From Porodaedalea pini (taxonomy: Eukaryota > Basidiomycota > Agaricomycetes > Hymenochaetales > Hymenochaetaceae), in NCBI GenBank assembly GCA_002794775.1, contig NBAY01000009.1:124001-188000 (forward strand): DNA of 64,000 nt, read 5' to 3'. A program made the translations under genes and the position numbers. Position 1 is the stretch's first letter, and the number at the start of each line of letters is the position of its first letter. Of this stretch, positions 47,424-60,016 are shown piece by piece. The notes below the pieces were generated by a model. The model searched no databases, had not been told where the DNA came from, and was given only the letters and a program-made list of their open reading frames with translations.

Positions 47424-48236
47424 TTAATTGTCCCTCAACAACGTCCTGTTCACCGGAAGATCCATCAACTTCGCCCACTCCCACTATTGCGACTCTTGAG
47501 CCTCTTCCATCCTTCATCGAAGCTGAGCCGCCTGACAAGATTCAAGATTGAGATCAACTCGAATTCCACATAGCTCATGCCGCCGATGATGCGGAAGCTT
47601 CCGTCTCCCGTTTCGTTGAGGTGTGCGCTCAGCCCATCGAACCCAGCGTCAAAGTCCTTCCATGCCTTCGCGATACTCGCTTCGTCCTGCGGGCTGCGGC
47701 ACTATATCCTGCGTATGCGTGCGCATGTGACGAGTGTACGACATGAACACCAGTCTGAACACAGGGTACGCAACCTTCTCGATTAGGTAGTTCGAGAAGA
47801 CAGACTGGAACACTCGTGTCTCTATGGGTAGCAGCTTATGCTCGGAATTAGGAAGTGCGTCTTCTTATGTATTGGGCGATTTTGACGGAGTCGGAGAGCG
47901 CCAACGTGGGTTTGTCTCGCGAGGTGACGGTGATGAAGGGAACTGTATGCCCCGGTTTGCCGTCCGCATTTACCCTCGTCGGCGGTGCGCTAACGGCCTT
48001 CGCAGTCGCCTCAATGTCGGGGAAGTCAATCTTCACCGTCTCGTACGAAATAATCTTGTAGCCTAGCAAGAGCCTATTTGACAGACGCCGACATGAGTCC
48101 CGGCCCCATTCCCACATGCATAAATGAAATAAAAAAACAAAACAGACCTCAATCTTACAACGAACGGCGACAACGTCTTTCCCGCCAGAGTGAACTCGAC
48201 ATCGTAAAGGGTCATTACGCTCTGCGTCACCGACAT
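47424..48236 (-). pseudogene. GST pseudogene 4, outside the array
   Basis: Etherase-type GST relative. The first exon starts MSVTQSVMTLYDVEFTL; the next reads LLLGYKIISYETVKIDF, then IEATAKAVSAPPTRV and KPTLALSDSVKIAQYI. The frame then breaks at RRRTS followed by stop, and resumes as EHKLLPIETRVFQSVF in another frame. The C-terminal half is scrambled by further shifts and ends with WAKLMDLPVNRTLL. The copy lies 20 kb from the oxygenase array. Confidence 0.7.
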
Positions 48237-49431
48237 TGCGAGGGAGAGTTAAGGTCGTTGGGCGAATTCTGCGAGTAATGGTAGCTTTATTGCTGGCTCA
48301 CTCCTTTGCTACCTTGCCCTTTTATACGTGGATGATCATATTCAAGTAATGCATTTCCTCATGCATGATTCTGGACTTCGTAAAACAGTACAGTTTAGTA
48401 GGCTTTCTGTGAATGTTTGCCAGGCAGTCACTTAGCCCTCGACATCGCCCTTTTGCCCGCCTCCCGCGATTTGAAGCCGAGTCTTCCCCACGATTTCCCA
48501 CGCGCATGATTTGCCAGCTGTCAGTTATCTTATTATGTATCTTTTTCATGCTTTTGTGAGCCATTGCATGCTGCATTGCTGCCTCTCACCATTCTTGTCG
48601 TGCCACTCCCCATAGCCCTACAGAGTTCTTTGCAACTATTTAACAGCTGAGAATGATGTAATGTCTTCACCGTGTGCGTGGTCTTGACATTGGATTGCAT
48701 GAACAGCATTCATAAATAAATAACTTTATTTTTTTTATCAATAATGCAGACAAGTATTCCTGTTATAAGCATTGCGATATGTCACAAGCAATGCTTATAC
48801 ACAGTTTGACTGTTGTGATAGCTGAGCTTCAAGCAGGATGACGAATATTAATGCGCGCATCCGTGCTTTCAGCAAAGTAACTATGACATAATGTGACTAT
48901 GTGTGACTACCTTTTTCCATGACCTTGCTTTCTCGCGTCGCTCGTCTTTGAGCCGGCCAGAATGGCGATGTCCGAACGGGCCTTACCAATACGCGCGAGG
49001 TCCATCTTCCCGTACCAATCGGGACCAGGAGAGGCAAATATTGTCATACATGTAGATCACGATTTACCTTCGCTTTGTGGCCTTTAGATGCCCAAACTTC
49101 AACGTAGAACCTCAGCCAGTGTTAAGTCAATGGGGTGTAGGTGATTTGAGGAGGCATAGACGAAGGCCCAAGGTACAATAACGACGTTCTGGGAATAATC
49201 TTGACGAATGGTTTTTGGAGAAGTCGGGAAAGTAGTTGCAAACTATTTCGATACAACCAGACAGAGCTTCGAATCGTGCGGACGAAAGATGAATAAGCCC
49301 AGCGCTGTTCCACAGTCAAGTGAACACTATCTCAAAAATGTCATTACCAATGGGCGCTCACTGGCGGGACCAAATATCATGCCATACCTCACCCAGGCAA
49401 AGGTCTCTCTGGGTTCATAACACTCGTATAT
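48237..49431. other. Intergenic, nothing supported
   Basis: AT-richer stretch with only short frames between two GST pseudogenes. Confidence 0.4.
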
Positions 49432-50261
49432 CTAGTTCGCAGCCAATAATTCCCTGTATACCGGAAGATTCATAAGCTTCGCCCACCTCCCACCGTTCCG
49501 CGTTTCAAGCCTGTTCTTCCACCCCTCCTCATAAACAAGCCGCTTCACAAGATTCAGCAGCACGACCAGCTCGAACTCCGAATAGCTCACGTCGCCTGTA
49601 ACGCGATAATTTATTTCCCCGGCCTTGTCGAGATGCGCAGTGTCAAATGCGTTCTCAAAACCCTTCCATGCCTCAGCAAAGCTCACCTCGTCCTTCGGCA
49701 ATGATTCTAGCGGAGATTTACCATAGAAGGTCGCGCGCGTCACTATGTACCATTCTTGCGTGTGAGCAGGCAAAGCCCTAGCGAGTGGCATGATCACTAG
49801 CTTTCCCATCGGGCTCTGGATTGTGCTCGACAGATATGCCGTGAACATAGACTGGAAAAACGCGTGTCTCTGCGGGTAACAGCCTGTGCTCGGGGTCCGG
49901 GTAGGTTTTCTCCATGTACTCTGCTATTGCGGTAGAGTTCGACATTGCGAGTGTCGGCTTCCCTTATGAGGATATGGTTATGAACAGAATCGTGTATTCC
50001 GGGTTTCCATCCGTCCTCTTCCCTGTCGGAGGCGCGCCAACCGCCTTCGCGATAGCCTCGACTTCTGGGAAGTCGATCCACTCAGTCTCATACGGAATAT
50101 TCTTGTAATCGAGCAGAAGTCTAGTTTGGTATTACACATCTCAGTGTTAGCTTCACGATCCTAAATCGCTCGTGGAATTCTAACCTTAGTTTGCCAGCGG
50201 ATGGCGAAATCATCGTCACCTTCAGAGTGGATGGAACGTCGTAGAGAGTGATTACAGCCAT
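49432..50261 (-). pseudogene. GST pseudogene 5, most complete copy
   Basis: Starts MAVITLYDVPSTLKVTMIS, then a GT-AG intron, LLLDYKNIPYETEWIDF, VEAIAKAVGAPPTGKR and a thioredoxin-like segment. An in-frame TAA follows TILFITISS where the family continues with GKPTLAM. A 1-bp insertion in the ETRVF block shifts frame again. The C-terminal helical half is open and ends RNGGRWAKLMNLPVY...LLAAN. There is a two-residue deletion in the AF-D-TAHLDKAG segment. Two disabling lesions in an otherwise full-length copy indicate recent loss. Confidence 0.78.
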
Positions 50262-51115
50262 TCCAACGAGGGTACCTGATTCACTAGTTCCTGGCCTTCA
50301 AAAACGTATCTTGTAATATGTTGAAATACTTCGTCCTTTTATATCCTGTAAAAAGGATAGCCAGCTAGATGAACGAACCCAACCTTGGATTACCAAGGCT
50401 GACACATTGTGATGAGTCCGCGCTGTTAACAAAATGGAGACAAATCACTTACTAAACTACCTAACTTTCTCCCATGAACCTACACTTCCAACGCAATGCT
50501 CAGAAGTGATTGGTCGGAACAGATCACATAGCTATGACACTTTCAATCTTCGGGCACGAATGGAACACTGCCAGTAGAAGCCATCGTCATGGGCGAGTGT
50601 CAAGCTTGGTAAACTTCGAAGTGTGAGAGAAACTTGAAGCGAGCTGGCTCGTAGGTCATCGCATGCGCCTGCCTTAGATATGGATTCCTAGCGGCAATAG
50701 GATAAGCTTCTGTGATGTAGACAGCCAGGCTGTACACTGTACAGTAAGGTCTTGCGGCTTGCCACAATCAGCGATGACTTTGAGCAGTACCAGAAAGCGC
50801 ATGCATTCCCGATGCCAGCATTGATTATTAGGGACTGAGAGAGAGCCTGAATCTAGAGAACAGCTGCTGTGCGTTGTAGACAAAGCAAGAGGAGCCCGGG
50901 TCCGAGCCTTGCAGGAGTGACTGAGCGTGACGCGCGCGTTCTGTCCGAGTCACTGAGTCAGAGCTTGACTCGCGACGTCAATGACAAAAGCGTCTTGAAG
51001 CCAACTACGACGGAGAACGGCTCGTACGAGCGAGTGCAGAGGGCCACATGATTTTATCAGGGTAACATCAACATCTGCACGTCGAGTATAGGACGAAGTT
51101 TGCGAACTCTGAACG
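50262..51115. other. Intergenic, nothing supported
   Basis: Spacer between the GST pseudogene and Rad2; no coding content seen. Confidence 0.4.
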
Positions 51116-54100
51116 ATGGGTGTCAAATCACTTTGGAGTCTGCTCACTCCGGTTGGGAGACCAGTAATGTGGGCTACATCACTTTCTCCTTCGGAATATA
51201 TAGTTGATTATGTATATGTGCTCGCAGGCTAGAGACCGTAGAGGGCAAGTCCATGGCTATCGACTCAAGTATATGGATCTATCAATTTCAAGCTACCATG
51301 CGCGACAAGGAGGGCCGTGGTCTAGTCAACGCACATGTACTTGGATTCCTGCGTCGGATATGCAAACTCCTCTTCTACGGTATCAAGCCGGTGTTTGTGT
51401 TCGATGGGGGCGCGCCGGCGTTGAAGCGGATGACCATTGTGTGTATTTTTCATAAGCCATACTGCTATTTACTAATACTTTGGCAGACTGAACGCAAGAA
51501 GAAGAAGAGCGGAGCTGCCGATAGCCATGCGAAGATAGCTGAGAAGCTCCTAGCTGCTCAATTGAGAAAGGAGGCGTTGAATCATGCCCAAAGGTACGCG
51601 TTGTTCAAGTAATTTTTTGCCAAACGCCTAATGTCGTCGGACGTTGCAGTTCATCGGGACCTGCAAAGGATACGGGCAAAGCTCCCCGAGGTCCCGTTAC
51701 TGTCGATAATAACACCGTCTATCTGGAAGACTTGGACGGTTCAAACCCTACTCAAACACCAGCAAGTAATAAAGGCAAAGCGAGAGAGACGCCATCATCT
51801 TCGGCAAAAAAGTCTAGATGGCATGATCACGATCCGTATCGACTTCCTGAGATTGATATGGACGCTGCAGTCGCGAAGGCGACGCGTTCTACTGCTCCGG
51901 ATCCGCGCCTTGCGACCGAGGACGAACTGCGTGTATTCATCGAAATGATGCGTCCAGAGGACCTTGATGTCACCTCACCTGCCTTTCGTGAGCTTCCAAC
52001 CGAGGTGCAGTATGAGATTATTGGTGATTTGCGCCTGAAATCCAGGCAGACATCGCACAAACGCCTGCAGGCGATGCTACGCAATTCACGCAGTGCGCTC
52101 GATTTTTCGCGTGCTCAGATTTTGAATCTCAAACAACGTAACGCCCTGACGCAGCAGTTGCTCGAGACGACGGATAGCATTGGTAAAGCGAACGTCACCA
52201 TCCCTATTCGCATTGCAAGTGAGAGGAACAGAGAATACGTGCTCGTGAAAAACGAAGGTGAAGGCGGTGGCTGGGTACTTGGAATAAGAGACGACGGTAC
52301 TCAAGACAAACCAATAGTAATCGACAATGCGGATGAGCATGTCAAGTCTGACCAAGAAAGCGATGATGATATGGATATGGAAGAAGTGGCCATGTATGTG
52401 CTCTCTGTTGGGTTTCGACATTCTTTGCTCATGCATGACCAAATCTTTCTCCGTAGACCTCAAACGGCAATCGCTGATCCGGACCTCAGGGAGTATCAAC
52501 GTGAACTCGCGGTCGGTGGAATCAAAAGGCGCCAGGCAATAGCAGCAGGAAGAGGTCAACCGACAGCTAGAGCCGTTACAAAAAAGAGACCTCCGCGAAA
52601 AAAACCATTGTTTATCCCTGATGTAGACGAAGAAGACAATATTGACGTTGATTACGAAACAGACGATGATTGGGAGAATACCGAGAATGTTGAAATGATT
52701 ACCGCCGTACAGGCATCCTTGGAAGATCAGGAAGCCGAAGAACTGCGAAGAGCCATCGAGGAGTCGCGCAAGGTCAACTCGAGCGAGCTACGTGAGTTTC
52801 CATCTCCAGACGGAGCGGGATCATCTCGCCGACATGATCTACAAGCCGGGGACTCGGACGACGATCTTTATGTCGATTACACACCTTCTAGGCTGGATGC
52901 TGCACTACGATTCGCCAATACCAGTCGGGATGCTCTAGTATCGCCTCCTGTCGTATTTTCTCGGCCGCCACTGCGTGTACCATCTCCTCCGACCCAGAAA
53001 TCGGCGGTGTTGAATGAGGAAGACGAAGACGAAGACGAAGACATGGAAGAAGTTGCAGTGCCATTTCAGTCGGCATTTTCTTCTACATTTCAATCCGACA
53101 CTAAGGCGAAAGCGGTCGGTCAGACTTCTCAAGCAGCCTCGCGGAGAGAGTTAGAAGGAGGCGTCTTGCCTTTACCGAGCACGCCGACAGTCAGAGCCAA
53201 GCAAACTGCTCCGCGCAACGTGACCCCTATTGTTCGTTCAGATAAGAGATCTTCCTCTTCCTCTGGACCAGAGGTGGAGTTCATCCACAATCAGGGTATA
53301 TCGACGAATTTGCCCTCGGCGATCCTTGATAAAGTTCCAGAACCTACCAAAACGGCATTTTCCAACAGTACCTTGGCTAACACGTCCCCTCTGGTCCTGG
53401 ATCATCCTGAGGAGACAGGAATGCTTGCTTCATCTTCCCGCCCCTCCCAGAAGACAGAATCAGCATTTATAACGAAGGATATACACGACTCTGAATCATC
53501 CTCTACTCCTCAGCGAAGGGACTCAGTGATTAATACAGAGCCTGATGTGCCAGAATCCACTACGTACGTTTCCCTATCACCGGCGCAAAGTAGCCCAGAA
53601 GCTTCATCTGATGAGGAAACATGGTCTCATCCGCCCACTCCGGGCGGATCCAAACAACAACAAGACAGAGTAGATCAGAATGATGAGGGTTGGGACGCCG
53701 CTGAAGAAATGAACGTGCACGAAGAGACCGGCGAGTTTGCGCGCTTCGCGGCGCAGGTACGGGGACGAGACCTTGACAGCGTACGGGACGAGATCGATGA
53801 TGAGATCCGCCAGCTGCATCAGCAGCGTAAAGCCGCAATGCGCGACTCAGAAGACGTCACCCAGGCTATGATCGCACAGATTATGGTCCGTTTGACAACC
53901 TTGCCGTCTTTCTCGCTTTGGTCACTGATTTCAGACGACTTTTCTGATAGACAATGCTTCGCCTGTTCGGCATCCCGTACATCACAGCACCAATGGAGGC
54001 AGAGGCACAATGCGCCACGCTCGTGGACCTCGGGCTTGTCGACGGCGTGATCACCGACGACTCCGATGTCTTTCTCTTCGGCGCGAAGCGTGTGTTCAAA

Positions 54101-55481
54101 AACATGTTCAACCAGGCCAAGACAGTCGAGTGTTTCTTGCTTACTGATCTCTCACGCGAGCTTGGTCTCGACCGTGGAACGCTTGTACGGCTCGCCTATC
54201 TACTTGGTAGCGACTATGTGACAGGCCTCCCTGGCGTAGGACCAGTTGTTGCAATGGAGCTTCTTCGAGAGTTTCCTGGGGATGATGGGCTGCATAAGTT
54301 TAAGGATTGGTGGACGAAGGTGCAGTCAGGCCGCGATAATGATTTGGATAATATTTCAACTTTTAGGAAACGCTTTGTGAGTAAAAATGGACTTAGATTC
54401 GAAGCTAGTTATTTCAGGTCATGCTAATTACCTTTTTTTGTACTCAGAAAAAGCGCTTCAAAGAACTATACCTACCCAGTGATTGGCCTAATGCAGCCGT
54501 GGTAGGTCGTGCCTCTATCAGAAGGAATATGAGACTGAAGGAAGCACCAGCGAGATGCGTACTATCATCCTGTCGTTGACAACTCAGAAGAGCCGTTTAA
54601 ATGGGGCCTTCCAGACCTCGACGGTCTTCGGAGGCGAGTCCCTTGTTTTTCGAGTACTCGACGTGTTTACTGATCGAGTCTGAATAGTTTCTTTCAAGAC
54701 GAACTGTCATGGAACGTTGGCAAGGTCGACGAGCTTCTTCTACCGATAATTCAGAAGATGAATAAGCGCGGACAGGTGGGGGACTTTCACTTCTTTTGTT
54801 ATTTTATAATCTGCATCTCACATTTCCGAATTGACTCTTCAGGATGCAGCATCGAATCGTCAGGGCACGCTCAACGATTTCTTCGCGGTCTCTGAGGGGA
54901 GTGGCGCCGCCGAACCGCGACGGCGCGAAGCGTATGCGAGCCGCCGGCTGCAGGCGCTCGTCTCTGCGCACCGGAAAGCGCAGAAACAGCGCACAGAAGG
55001 CACACAGCCGGAGGAAAGCGAGGAAGAGCAGACGCAACCGGTGAAGAAGAGGAGGAAGAAAGCGTCTCCTGTCGAAGGAGATGGGGAAACTGGAGGGACG
55101 AGGGGGAAAGGGAAAGGAAATGGAAGAGGAAGAGGGACTGCTCGCAACCGGCGCGGGCGCGGGGCCAAGACACAATTAGAGGGCCGGAACGATGATTCTG
55201 CTATTCCGTCAGAGCTGAAACATAAGAAAGCGACTAAGGCAAAACCTAAGGCGAAGGGCAAGTCTGCGGCAGTTGCAAACTCGAACTCGGGTTCGGATTC
55301 TAGCGATGAATTCGTGCCCGGAAGTGCACCATCTGCTGCTCCGGTACGCGAAATGGCGCTACGGAAACGAGTGCGGCCGCGACCTGCATATAAGGGTGTG
55401 GAGCACAGTGCAGATGGTGAGGATCGGGTCTTCGCTGACGTCGAAGAAGAAGGGAAGTTGAAGAGACTGGCCTGGGCGTAG
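51116..55481 (+). CDS. RAD2: Rad2/XPG-type DNA repair endonuclease
   Basis: Exons 51116-51168, 51228-51438, 51487-51593, 51650-52393, 52457-53885, 53951-54376, 54448-54505, 54555-54633, 54688-54775 and 54843-55481; about 1277 aa. XPG-N: MGVKSLWSLLTPVGRPVM, KSMAIDSSIWIYQF, PVFVFDGGAPALKR. A roughly 680-residue acidic spacer, as expected for Rad2, separates it from XPG-I: FGIPYITAPMEAEAQCA, DGVITDDSDVFLFGA. The H2TH region is DYVTGLPGVGPVVAMEL. The acid residues of the metal site are all present. QGTLNDFFAVS near the C-terminus fits the PCNA-binding QxxLxxFF pattern, followed by a basic tail. Makes the 3' incision in nucleotide excision repair. Intron 54634-54687 is GC-AG; the donor after exon 7 (GTCGTG) is chosen for phase and family match. 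Confidence 0.92.
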
Positions 55482-55738
55482 TCAATTCTGAGTCTGAGGG
55501 GTCTGAATACCAGGGATGAAACGGGGTTTCGAATGAATGAGTTACATTCTTATCCCGTATGGACTTGTTAGTTAGCCATTAGCTTTTAAATAACTTATTC
55601 ATTATCTTCCAAATTCATTCTCTTGCTTGAAGGCATGTTCCGAATTGTATCAATACTATTATGGCAGACGGAGAGAGCTTAAGTTCAAGCAGTGTGTAGC
55701 AATAGAAGCATTTCATTAGAGACGAGGTAGACAATGAA

Positions 55739-56317
55739 TTATTCTGCGTCTTCTTCTAACGACTCCGTGACGGCCTGTGAATGAATCATCATAAATCCAG
55801 AAGTGTTTCCAAGTTCACTAGAATACGCGCCTTGTTTTCTTCCAGGCCTCCGAGCTCCTTCACGAGACCATCATACGGATACTGCCGGGGCACGGCCTTC
55901 AACTCAGGCGTAACAGCATAAGCAAACAGCATGATGGAGCCGAACAGCGCCACGGCGATGCTGAATTGAAAGAGAGCGGTCCTGGGCGGCATCGAAGGCG
56001 GGTCGGGTCCCCACATCGAGAACATCTCGTCTTTCTCATGTACCTATTCAGGTGTAGCAATTGACCCAAAACAGACAATAAGCTAGGTAAGCACGATCTC
56101 GCACGTATGTACGCACCGTGTCTCCAAAGTTGCGACGCATCTGGTTATCCCACCATCCCGTTGGAGGCAGGACACCGCGCGACACTTCGGGGAGTTGGGG
56201 GTATTCGCCGAGCTGGGGATCCTTTGCGGGCGTCGCGTATGCCCGCTGCACCATAGGGCGGGCGGCGACAAGGGCACGCCTACTGGCGGCCAGTCGGCGG
56301 AGAGCAACGGCGTTCAT
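55739..56317 (-). CDS. Complex I subunit NDUFB8 (ASHI family)
   Basis: Exons 56117-56317, 55831-56043 and either 55739-55774 or read-through to 55789. The mitochondrial presequence (VALRRLAASRRALVAARP) precedes DPQLGEYPQLPEVSRGVLPP, GWWDNQMRRNFGDT and MFSMWGPDPPSMPPRTAL, all family hallmarks. One membrane segment (FSIAVALFGSIMLFAYAV) follows. Accessory subunit of the membrane arm of respiratory complex I. Two ends are possible. A GC-AG intron (GCGCGT...CAG, 55775-55830) gives NKAVTESLEEDAE; no splicing gives NKARILVNLETLLDL. Confidence 0.86.
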
Positions 56318-58056
56318 GAGGTTGAGTGAGGAACATGGCCAGAAGCTTGTGACAGATCGGGATATACGCGCCTGCGAGTCGCCTTCCCGGTTTGGGTACT
56401 GCAAAGAGACCGAACTTTAAAGTTGACTTCGAATCTCTTGACCTTAGCTGCTGCTTACCCTTCCTCTCACCAGACCAGACTGTTCTGTCCTTCAAGCTTG
56501 AACTTAGAGATGGCGTTAACGCGAATAACAGTCTTAAGATCCTACTGCATCCGAATGGCAACGATGCCATCTTCATTCTGCCTCAGGCTGACGAGATCAT
56601 CTCCGTAGACATTCTGACTCTCCAAATAGCACCGTTGGTGAACAACTTGAGAGCCCCTTAAGGCCGAGGAATGACACTTCTCTGATAGCCTTCAATGGTC
56701 TCACGCAGGGATTGTAGTGTCCAACGTTGCGTCTGGATCATGATGTCGCGTCTGGAGGCGGATTGCACAGCCCAGAACTCTTGGAGAACATAATTCTTCC
56801 GCCAAATTAACAGCTGCACTTAACAACAGTGAACTTTTGCGACATTTCCGTGAAGCATTCCAGATGAAAACTGACCTTGGCACTGACGGTTCCGATGGGT
56901 TGAATGTTATGCAGCTCGATATCTTGCTATGAAGAAGCCGATAGTAGCACATAGCTCCCCTCTTTCCCTACTCCCCCTTTCTGCTACGTCTCGTATGTTC
57001 CAACTCTTGACACCCGGCTAGATGCTCTTCAATCCTTATATCTCAGTGATTGTCTAGCTAGTTCTTTCGAAAATAAGAGCAATCGACCGTGCGCTGCTAT
57101 TTTCCTTCAGCATCTAGACTATCATCTGGTTGAATTAGGAACGAGTATCCGAGTCATACCGCTCGACTCATTGCAACAAGCAGGGTCATGGGCAAGCGGC
57201 TCTTGAACTTAAAGGTTCTGGTACACCCCCTTCCACTTATCTGTCGTCGTCGGCTATCTCATTACCAAATCTTCAGAGGCAAAATCTATCCTGTAGCATG
57301 TAGCAGCAATTCGAGAAAATCTGCATTTACGCAGAAACGGTCAAAACAGTGCGTGATACATCACCCTCCTCGATCTAGTGACCATCGAGATAAGTGGCGT
57401 AGTGGTCCCGAGCTTGCTGCCTTCCTGGATGCCATTTGCACCAGGTGGGACCTTGCCGCTATGGAGACGATACATCTGTCCAGCGCCGCTGTCGTTCCTA
57501 ATAATATGCCGCACAAACGCCAAACATGGACGGTGGAATACCTGCGTCGCTCATCTCCTGCGGCATTAGGTTTCATTTCCAGTTCATTTAGTGCGATTTT
57601 ATACTTATATTAATACATATTGATACTCAATTACAGCTATCTGGCGACGGATCGAAGTTACTCATGTCTCCGACTAAATAGAAGGAGACCCTGTTTTACA
57701 ATGACTGCCCTGTGCGGACAGTATCTTGTTTAATATCCAATAACTAAGTAATACATGCCTTTAAATTTCCTCCGCTCGTGAGCGGACTAGTACTAGTACT
57801 CGCAGGAGGACAAAATTAATATTGATTCGGAGAAAGTCGGAGCTCGTGCCTGAGAGCAAGATTCCTGATGTGGGCACCCCATATACTAATAATTATATTG
57901 ATTATCGAAATAACTTGCACGGACCGGATGCGATTTTGGAGACAGACGACCGTCGGCACCAGATGCTATTTATCCTTCCGCCATCTCAACGCCTGGCAAG
58001 ACCTTACATATTTCCACCGGATTTCTTCCCCCTTACTGTGATACTTGGAGGTCACT
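56318..58056. other. Long stretch without a supported gene
   Basis: Open frames at 56392-56661 and 57188-57613 (+) exist, but I recognise no domain, splice pattern or compositional signal in either. A perfect GGACTAGTACTAGTACTC-type repeat lies near 57783. Part is presumably the promoter of NDUFB8 and of the methyltransferase. Confidence 0.35.
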
Positions 58057-60016
58057 ATGAATAACCTCGCTATCAATGTCACCGACCTCTCTACAACGTC
58101 GCGCTCCAGCGCCCTTCCCGCACCGAACACGCCGAGCCCCGTCTCCGCCATTAGCGTGGAATCCCTAGGCGTGCACAAGGAGGTCGGCTTCGAGATTCTT
58201 GAGCGCGCACGCGCGCGCCATCGCAAGCATGGAGAGGTGCCGTACCCGCTGCGCTACAGTAATCAGAACCTCAACTTGTGAGTTGCGTCCGTTACTATAC
58301 GTGAGCTCTGACGCCAATTTCGACAGTGACGCGATTGACCATATCCTCTTCGCAGACCTTGTGGGAGGTGTATCATTGCAAAAACTCGATGTGCCTCCAA
58401 AGCGCGTGCTTGACCTTGGCTGTGGAGGGGGAATGTGGGTCATAGCTGCGGCTCAAGTTTGGACAGTGAGTTTGAAAGCGTGTTTTTCCTGCATGCAACC
58501 ATAACATTAACTGCTGAATAGGATACTACGTTCGTCGGTTTCGACATACACAGACGTCAACCAAATCTTTCTTTGTCAATGCAGGACCTTGCGAAACGCA
58601 TACAATGGGTACACGGCAACTTGTGCGTTGTCCCAACCTCTATATTAATTTTTCTTTACTCATATATGCTTTCTTCAGCCTAGAATTTCTTCCTTTTTCT
58701 GACGGAGAATTTGACTTAGTACGGGCGCAGAACATCGGTCTTGGTGTGCCGGAGGACGAGGTGGGTAATCTCGTGGAAGAAATCTGTGGAAGTGACTCTG
58801 ACGCAAATGTATGGCAACAGTGGCAAAACGTAATCGACGTGCGCAATTTACCCCACTGAAAGACGCTGTGGCAGTCTAGCTTACATTGCTTTAGGAGCTT
58901 GTGCGGGTATTGAAACCTGGCGGAAGCTTAGAGATCATCGAAGAAGACATTTTATTCCCATGTCCTGACACGCCAATCACAAGAACACCCCGCGCTTCCC
59001 CGACTCTACGTGGACGGATGACTCGCAATCTTCCTCGCTCAACGCAAGATACAGTTTTTACAGAGGACGGAGAAGACTCTGAAGAATACTATGAAGACTT
59101 TCTCGAGTCTGTTAAGTCACGCAGCGTAGACACGATCTCTGGTGGACAGCAGGATCAGGTAGCTCATCGCCTATTTCATTCAGTGACGATTGAACTGATC
59201 ATCTTTTCTTGCCTTCAGAGAGATCATTCAAAACTGAAAGAGGCGTTTATGCAAATGCTAAATACTCGTTTCATCAACCCGCAAGTGCTTACGGTCCTTC
59301 CGTTTTACCTACAAGCGGCATTCCAGGAAGTGCAGACTTTGCCCATCATGCGACTCTATCTTCCGCCACCAAGTGGCGTCGTGTACAACCCAGATTCGTT
59401 ATCCGAATCCGACAGCTACTCGTCCTCTCAATTGTCGCTGGACTCCTCGTCGAGCTCAACGCTCGTTGACTCCGCGTCGACCGCATCCTCTCCAATGGCG
59501 ATGCGACGCTTCTTTGACTCGGCCGGTACTATCAGTCTCACGCCTGAGCAGGAAGCCTTGAAGACGCGCTTGCACCTGTCTCGTACGCTGGAGGTCATCC
59601 GTGGATGTAAAGAAGCGATATGGACGGAGTACGAAAAGTTGCATGCACACGAGCGAAAGGCTCCTAATAGTCGACTTGATCGTGATGATTTCGAGGCGCA
59701 CTTCCACAACTGGGAATGGTAAGTGGTTTTCTATTCCCTTTGTGGGTTTGAGGCACGAGAGGCTAATATATACCGTGACGACACATCTAGCGACATGCAG
59801 GACCGTTGTGGCATGCGCGAGCTCATCCAAACGAAGCTAGGCTGGCCGCTGCCGTCTATGCTTCCCAAACCCGCCTGGCGTGACTGGAGAGAGAAAGGTG
59901 ATACTGACGATGTCGAATCATTCTACTCATCCGCACCCCTCGAGCTTCTCCGCTCGTTTCGTGGCTTCGTGTGCAGGACGCCCGTGCACATTATCCGCAG
60001 TGATATAGTCCCATAA
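58057..60016 (+). CDS. Class I SAM-dependent methyltransferase with an 18-nt micro-exon
   Basis: Exons 58057-58277, 58327-58465, 58522-58622, 58679-58760, 58821-58838, 58895-59158, 59219-59718 and 59791-60016; 516 aa. Motif I is RVLDLGCGGGMWVIAAA, then FVGFDIHR, IQWVHGNFLEFLPF, GEFDLVRAQNIGLGVPEDE. The 18-nt exon adds WQNVID, joining ELVRVLKPGGSLEIIEED: exactly the family motif. A Ser/acid-rich insertion interrupts the C-terminal part, then RDDFEAHFHNWEW and ELIQTKLGWPLPSM. Resembles the expanded fungal methyltransferase-25-like group; substrate unknown. Confidence 0.82.

Noticed and set aside
45234..55481. Rmi1 and Rad2 as a DNA-repair gene cluster
   Set aside because: Separated by two GST pseudogenes and with unrelated neighbours; co-location is probably chance.
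56392..56661. 90-codon frame between NDUFB8 and the methyltransferase
   Set aside because: Starts in the NDUFB8 5' region and has no motif; could be a lost exon of something, but no support.
57188..57613. 142-codon ATG-started frame on the plus strand
   Set aside because: No recognisable domain, no splice structure, and Arg/Ser-rich composition typical of chance frames; overlapping frames on the minus strand are equally long.
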